Origin: an uncultured Collinsella sp.
Lineage (GTDB): Bacteria; Actinomycetota; Coriobacteriia; Coriobacteriales; Coriobacteriaceae
Length of the DNA: 9,146 bases
Direction of reading: 5' to 3'
Assembly (NCBI GenBank): GCA_900551365.1
Contig: URVZ01000067.1
Coordinates: 1-9,146, forward strand
The notes beneath the pieces were generated by a model. The model saw only the letters and a list, made by a program, of their open reading frames with translations, searched no databases and had not been told where the DNA came from. Shown here piece by piece: positions 5,536 to 9,146 of this stretch (position 1 is the stretch's first letter; each line of letters starts with the position of its first letter). Position numbers and translations under genes: made by a program.

Positions 5536-6921
5536 TTAGAGCTCCACGCTTTCGGCTCCGTTGATATGGAGGTCGCGCTCGTAGAAGGCCGTGAGGGCGC
5601 GGATGGCGTACATCACGTCGCGCACGCCGCCGGTCTCGTAGCTCGAGTGCATGGCAAGCTGCGGCAGGCCCACGTCCACGGCATGCATGCTCGCTTGCAT
5701 ATTGGACAGATTGCCCAGGGTGGAACCGCCGGCCATGTCGCTCTTGTTGGCGAAAGCCTGCGTTGGCACGTCGGCGTCATCGCAGATGGCCTGGAACACC
5801 GCGCGGCTAAAGGCATCGGTGCAGTAGTGCTGGTTGGCGGCTTCCTTGATGACGATGCCGCCGTTGAGCACAACCTGATTGCGGGCGTCGCACTTCTCGG
5901 CGTGGTTGGGGTGCACGGCATGTGCGTTGTCGCAGCTCACGAGCATCGATGCGGCAAGGGCGCGATGGTACGACTCGTCGTCAAAGCCCAACGATCCGTT
6001 AATGCGGCGCAGTGCATCGGCCAAGAACGTCGACATGGCGCCTTGCTTGGTCTCGGAGCCAACCTCCTCGTTATCAAAGCAGCAGAAGACCGAAACATCG
6101 TGCGCGTTCTCGGCACCCAAAAATGCCTGCAGCGAGGTGTAGGCGCAGGCCAGGTCGTCAAGCTTGGGCGTCGAGATAAACTCGTCGGCCCAGCCCCAAA
6201 TGCGCGCATCCTGACGATTGACCAGGAACAGGTCGCGACCCAGGATCTGCTCGGGCTCAACGTCCAGTTCGTCGGCGATCAGAGCATCAAAGTCGCCCTG
6301 CTTAAGACCACCGGCGCTGATGAGTGGGCACAGGTCGACAGCGCGGTTGGGCGCAAAGCCCTCGTTAACGCCACGATTCATATGGATGGCAAGGCTCGGG
6401 ATAATAGCGACCTCGCGCTCGGTAGCGAGCAGGCGACTCTCGATGCGGTCGCCCTCGCGCACCAGCACGCGGCCCGCGAGCGCCAGCGGGCGATCGAACC
6501 AGGTGTAATCGATCATGCCGCCGTATGCCTCGGTGTTCAGGCGCAGCGTCTCGCCCGCGCCGTCAAGCTCAGGCACGGCCTTGACCTTAAACGTCGGCGA
6601 ATCGCTGTGCGACGCCGTGAGCTGAAAATGATAGTCACCGGCAACGCCGTCCTCGCCCCACGTCGCGGCCAGGTCCTCGCCCACCTTAAAGGCAACAACG
6701 CTCGAGGTGTTGCGCTGCGTGTAATAACGACCGCCCGGCTCGATGTCCCACGCCGCGTTCTCGGGCAGGTAGGTAAAGCCCGCCTCGTCGAGCTCGGCCA
6801 TAATGGTCGCCGCCGTATGGAACATGCTGGGGCATGCCTCGATAAAGTCGATAAGGTCGTTGGCGGCCTCGATATCGTCGGCAGTCACGTGCACGCGCTC
6901 GGGCGTTTCCTGATCCGTCAT
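5536..6921 (-). CDS. apeB: M18 family aminopeptidase (aspartyl aminopeptidase)
   Basis: This zinc enzyme removes N-terminal residues, usually Asp or Glu, from peptides in the cytoplasm, normally as a dodecamer. The product has 461 residues, a usual length for M18. Metal and catalytic residues are all visible: H105 in ASHSDSPTFKVK, D255 or D256 in KLDDLACAY, the E285/E286 pair in FDNEEVGS, D331 in SCDNAHAVHPNH, and H425 in LAMHSSYETGGVRD. The start is ATG at 6921 (MTDQETPERV), preceded by AAAGGGGAG at ideal spacing. The frame stays open to 7032, but that extension lacks family resemblance and would run into the divergent gene's promoter region. It is transcribed alone, divergent from the Ntn-hydrolase and convergent with the dehydrogenase. 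A minus-strand TATGCT at 6962-6957 is a possible -10 box with no clear -35. Confidence 0.94.
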   Translation of the reverse strand: MTDQETPERVHVTADDIEAANDLIDFIEACPSMFHTAATIMAELDEAGFTYLPENAAWDIEPGGRYYTQRNTSSVVAFKVGEDLAATWGEDGVAGDYHFQLTASHSDSPTFKVKAVPELDGAGETLRLNTEAYGGMIDYTWFDRPLALAGRVLVREGDRIESRLLATEREVAIIPSLAIHMNRGVNEGFAPNRAVDLCPLISAGGLKQGDFDALIADELDVEPEQILGRDLFLVNRQDARIWGWADEFISTPKLDDLACAYTSLQAFLGAENAHDVSVFCCFDNEEVGSETKQGAMSTFLADALRRINGSLGFDDESYHRALAASMLVSCDNAHAVHPNHAEKCDARNQVVLNGGIVIKEAANQHYCTDAFSRAVFQAICDDADVPTQAFANKSDMAGGSTLGNLSNMQASMHAVDVGLPQLAMHSSYETGGVRDVMYAIRALTAFYERDLHINGAESVEL

Positions 6922-7082
6922 GCTCTCCCCTTTCGCTGGGTTGATGGTCCCCTCCAGCATACCCCGCCGCGCCAGCGCCGCGCCTTTCATTCCATGTTTA
7001 ATCCCGCGCCGCTCGCCAAGTTGAGCCATCATGCCCGTGCACCTTTTGCGACAATTACGTTAACAGGACGAGAGGAGCCGTC

Positions 7083-8168
7083 ATGAAGCCACGTAACATT
7101 GCCATCGCCTGCGGTGTTGCAGGAACCGCCGTCGGCCTTGCCGCTGCCGCCGGCATCGTTTACCGCAAGCAAATCAAGTCCGCCGCGTCGCTCAAGCGCT
7201 TGACCGACTATGCGGATGGCTATGACCTGTATGCAATCGACGTCGCCTACGACTACGACCTCGACCGCATCATCGCCGCTGGCGTGCGCGACGATCAGGC
7301 CTACATCGATGCTGTGGTGGCGCAGGTGTTGCCCGGCGTGCCGGCACATGTCCAGGCGCCCCAGTTTGCCTGCAGCGCCTTTGCCGCCGTAGATGCCGAA
7401 GGCCGCGTGCGCACCGGTCGCAATTACGACTTTAAGGACGACACCTCGGCGCTGCTGGTGCGCAATCACCCGCGCGACGGCTATGCCTCCATCGGCTTTG
7501 CGGCCCTTAACAACCTGGGCGATAACACTCCGCTTGACTCCGTCGCCGGACGCGCCGCCGCACTCATGGGCCCGTTTGCCCAGCTCGACGGTGTTAACGA
7601 ATGCGGCGTGTCCATTGCCGTACTCACTCTGGATTCCAAGCCCTGTGACCAGGACGCGCAACGCCCCGTCATCAATACCTCGCTCGCCATCCGTCTGGTG
7701 CTCGATCGTGCCGCCACCACGCAAGAAGCTGCCGACCTGCTTTCCGCCTACGACATGCACGCCATGGCAGGACGCGATTACCACTTCTTTATCAACGACG
7801 CCGCCGGTGACGCGCGCGTAGTAGAGTGGGATCCGCGCGATCCGGACCGTGCTTTCAAAGCGACTCCTGTACGCCAGGTTACGAACTTCTACGCCTGCTA
7901 TGGCGACGAAGTGCTGCCCAACCAAAAGAATGGCGAGCTGGGCCATGGTAAAGAGCGCACCATCGCAATCGCCGATGTCCTCGACGCCCATGTCGGTGCC
8001 CAAGACGAAACGATTGCCTGGGAAGCCCTGCGAGCCGCAGCGCAAGAGCCCAATCCGGAAGACATCACCAGCAATACGCAATGGTCGGTCGTCTTTGACA
8101 ATACCGAGCCCGCTGCCGCCATCACGCTGCGCCGCCACTGGGGCAACGTCGATGCCTTCGCACTGTAA
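7083..8168 (+). CDS. Choloylglycine hydrolase / linear-amide C-N hydrolase family protein (Ntn-hydrolase)
   Basis: The product has 361 residues. It resembles Ntn-hydrolases that cut linear amides, such as bile salt hydrolase, penicillin V acylase and N-acyl amide hydrolases. The likely nucleophile is C97 in FACSAF. R113 and D116 in GRNYDF lie 16 and 19 residues later, the same spacing as Cys2, Arg18 and Asp21 of bile salt hydrolases. Other family-like stretches are GVNECGVSIAVL (170-181), HFFINDAAGDARVVEW (234-249), VTNFY (266-270), R292 in GKERTI and QWSVVFD (333-339). The N-terminus has a hydrophobic segment at about 6-27, then about 70 residues before C97, implying a membrane anchor or secreted form and cleavage to free the Cys. 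Basic residues after the segment make topology uncertain. GAGAGGAG precedes the ATG. Bile salt, acyl-homoserine lactone or N-acyl amino acid substrates cannot be told apart. Confidence 0.82.
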   Translation: MKPRNIAIACGVAGTAVGLAAAAGIVYRKQIKSAASLKRLTDYADGYDLYAIDVAYDYDLDRIIAAGVRDDQAYIDAVVAQVLPGVPAHVQAPQFACSAFAAVDAEGRVRTGRNYDFKDDTSALLVRNHPRDGYASIGFAALNNLGDNTPLDSVAGRAAALMGPFAQLDGVNECGVSIAVLTLDSKPCDQDAQRPVINTSLAIRLVLDRAATTQEAADLLSAYDMHAMAGRDYHFFINDAAGDARVVEWDPRDPDRAFKATPVRQVTNFYACYGDEVLPNQKNGELGHGKERTIAIADVLDAHVGAQDETIAWEALRAAAQEPNPEDITSNTQWSVVFDNTEPAAAITLRRHWGNVDAFAL

Positions 8169-8236
8169 GGAGCCAGGCCCGTCGACCTTACGTTCCCTGA
8201 CGTTGCTTACATTTCCATACGCTTGAGCTAACACGT

Positions 8237-8269
8237 TTTACCCCCGTATCAACAGTGTGCGGGGGTAAA
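8237..8269. repeat. 10-bp inverted repeat overlapping the phosphofructokinase promoter
   Basis: TTTACCCCCG (8237-8246) and CGGGGGTAAA (8260-8269) are perfect inverted copies with a 13-base spacer. The right arm falls on the -35 position of the pfkA candidate promoter, so an operator is plausible. It could also form a hairpin ending the preceding hydrolase transcript, but no T tract follows the stem. The gap 8169-8307 holds nothing else clear. Confidence 0.5.
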
Positions 8270-8279
8270 CTTATGCGCA

Positions 8280-8288
8280 TGTTATAAC
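8280..8288 (+). promoter_or_regulatory. Candidate extended -10 promoter of the phosphofructokinase gene
   Basis: TGT followed by TATAAC is a TGn extended -10 box, and TATAAC matches 5 of 6 consensus bases. The -35 region is the GC-rich right arm of the inverted repeat and is not consensus. Transcription would start near 8295, leaving only about 13 bases before the ATG with the ribosome site GGAAGGA at 8295-8301. This is tight, so the real promoter may lie further upstream. Confidence 0.35.
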
Positions 8289-8307
8289 TTGCCCGGAAGG
8301 ATTCATC

Positions 8308-9146
8308 ATGCTCAGGATCGGTCTTCTTACCAGTGGCGGCGACTGTCAGGCGCTCAACGCCACCATGCGCGGCATCGTCAAAACGCTTATGACCAATAGC
8401 GAAGAACCTATCGAGATCTATGGTTTTGAGGACGGCTACCAGGGCCTTATCTACAGCAGGTTCCGCGTCATGACGCCCGCCGATTTTAGCGGTATCCTCA
8501 CCCGCGGCGGCACCATCCTGGGCACGAGCCGTACGCCGTTCAAGCGCCTGGATGTTCCCGAGGCCGATGGCGTCGAAAAGGTGCCCGCAATGGTCCACAC
8601 CTATCATAAGCTGCAGCTCGACTGCCTGTTTATGCTGGGTGGCAACGGATCCACCAAGACCGCCAACCGCCTGCGCGAAGAGGGCCTCAACGTTATCGCG
8701 CTGCCCAAGACCATCGATAACGACACATGGGGCACCGAGCTGACGTTTGGCTTTACGAGCGCCATCGACGTCGCCACCAAGTGCATCGACGACATCCACA
8801 CCACCGCTTCGAGCCACGGTCGCGTGTTCGTTATCGAGATCATGGGCCACAAGGTTGGCTGGATCCCGCTGTACGCCGGCGTCGCGGGCGGCGCGGATGT
8901 CATCTTGATTCCCGAGATCCCCTACGACATGGATAACGTCATCAAGACCATCGAGCATCGCATGGAGACCGGCAGCCGCTTTACCATCGTGGCCGTCGCC
9001 GAGGGCGCTATCTCCAAGGAGGACGCGGCGCTGTCCAAGAAGGAGTACAAGAAGAAACTCGCCGAGCGCACGAGCCCGTCGATCGTCTACGACATCGCCA
9101 AGGAGATCGAGGCCAAGACCGGTCGCGAGACCCGCGTCGCCATCCC
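8308..9146 (+). CDS. pfkA: 6-phosphofructokinase, partial (3' end outside window)
   Basis: It phosphorylates fructose 6-phosphate to fructose 1,6-bisphosphate in glycolysis, in the cytoplasm. The first 279 codons are present. TSGGDCQALNATMRG (8-22) is the phosphate-donor loop, and PKTIDND (133-139) carries the catalytic base D137. MGHKVGW (179-185) replaces the usual MGR motif, IPEIPYD is at 201-207, and VAEGA at 230-234. The donor-site signature is unusual: LGGNGS (110-115) has Asn where the E. coli enzyme has Asp103 and keeps Gly at 104 (ATP-type), while Lys134 stands where ATP-only enzymes have Gly124 (PPi-type). I recall other gut bacteria with this GGNGS/PKTIDND form annotated as ATP-dependent. 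The ATG at 8308 follows GGAAGGA by 6 bases. Donor, ATP or pyrophosphate, is not settled by sequence. Confidence 0.93.
   Translation, partial: MLRIGLLTSGGDCQALNATMRGIVKTLMTNSEEPIEIYGFEDGYQGLIYSRFRVMTPADFSGILTRGGTILGTSRTPFKRLDVPEADGVEKVPAMVHTYHKLQLDCLFMLGGNGSTKTANRLREEGLNVIALPKTIDNDTWGTELTFGFTSAIDVATKCIDDIHTTASSHGRVFVIEIMGHKVGWIPLYAGVAGGADVILIPEIPYDMDNVIKTIEHRMETGSRFTIVAVAEGAISKEDAALSKKEYKKKLAERTSPSIVYDIAKEIEAKTGRETRVAI

Noticed and set aside
5395..7086. 563-codon open frame on the plus strand across the whole M18 aminopeptidase gene
   Set aside because: It is antisense to a gene with complete catalytic motifs. Its translation is rich in Val, Ala, His and Arg without family motifs, as expected from high-GC codon bias on the other strand. 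The start region is made of repeats and it has no ribosome site.
7083..7112. Lipoprotein signal with C10 in the Ntn-hydrolase
   Set aside because: The residues before C10 (A-I-A) do not fit a lipobox well and the hydrophobic segment lies after rather than before the Cys.
7083..8168. Naming the Ntn-hydrolase as bile salt hydrolase (bsh/cbh)
   Set aside because: Only the superfamily motifs are clear; substrate-pocket residues cannot be judged by eye and the N-terminal extension differs from canonical enzymes.
7029..8234. 401-codon minus-strand frame opposite the Ntn-hydrolase
   Set aside because: Antisense shadow, rich in Gly, Val and Ala without motifs; the plus strand shows catalytic residues in family spacing.
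8188..8958. 256-codon minus-strand frame opposite the phosphofructokinase
   Set aside because: The plus strand is an unmistakable phosphofructokinase; this frame has no domain.
1..9146. CRISPR array, insertion sequence, phage, toxin-antitoxin or defence island
   Set aside because: No regularly spaced repeats, transposase or integrase motifs, tRNA-associated attachment sites or paired small genes were seen; gene content and codon use look chromosomal.

Overview
The window looks like chromosomal DNA of a GC-rich gut actinobacterium of the Coriobacteriia, most likely Collinsella or a close relative. The basis is high GC, GC-biased third codon positions, short intergenic gaps, the gene repertoire, and a dispersed repeat of a kind I associate with Collinsella. 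That assignment is from memory of the group, not from a search.

Layout, left to right. Positions 1-1151 (minus) hold the first 383 codons of a signalling protein. It has a short N-terminal sensor-like segment with a Cys-x6-Cys-Pro-Cys cluster, a GGDEF domain whose signature is degenerate, and then a receiver domain that runs off the left edge. Positions 1363-2160 (minus) hold an alpha/beta hydrolase whose flanks carry inverted 12-bp copies of one sequence. Positions 2386-3162 (plus) hold a small radical SAM protein of the COG0731 type. A perfect 19-bp inverted repeat (3204-3270) separates it from a methionine aminopeptidase with an N-terminal SEC-C zinc motif (3323-4210, plus), which ends in a clear intrinsic terminator. 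A D-2-hydroxyacid dehydrogenase follows (4346-5281, plus). It converges on an M18 aspartyl aminopeptidase (5536-6921, minus); the gap between them holds a strong, possibly bidirectional terminator, a nested inverted repeat, and the second copy of a 36-bp direct repeat. Divergent from the aminopeptidase is an Ntn-hydrolase of the choloylglycine hydrolase / linear-amide hydrolase type with an N-terminal hydrophobic segment (7083-8168, plus). The window ends inside a 6-phosphofructokinase gene (8308-9146, plus).

How they work together: there is no obvious multi-gene operon. Each gene appears to have its own ribosome binding site and mostly its own promoter or terminator, so this reads as a run of single-gene housekeeping and accessory units: peptide and N-terminal Met processing, amide hydrolysis, glycolysis, and signalling. 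I found no CRISPR array, transposase, phage gene, tRNA or rRNA. I do not see a convincing new multi-gene system. The most interesting material is the degenerate GGDEF-REC protein with an operator-like palindrome over its promoter, and the set of intergenic inverted and direct repeats. None of the intergenic stretches exceeds 300 bases.
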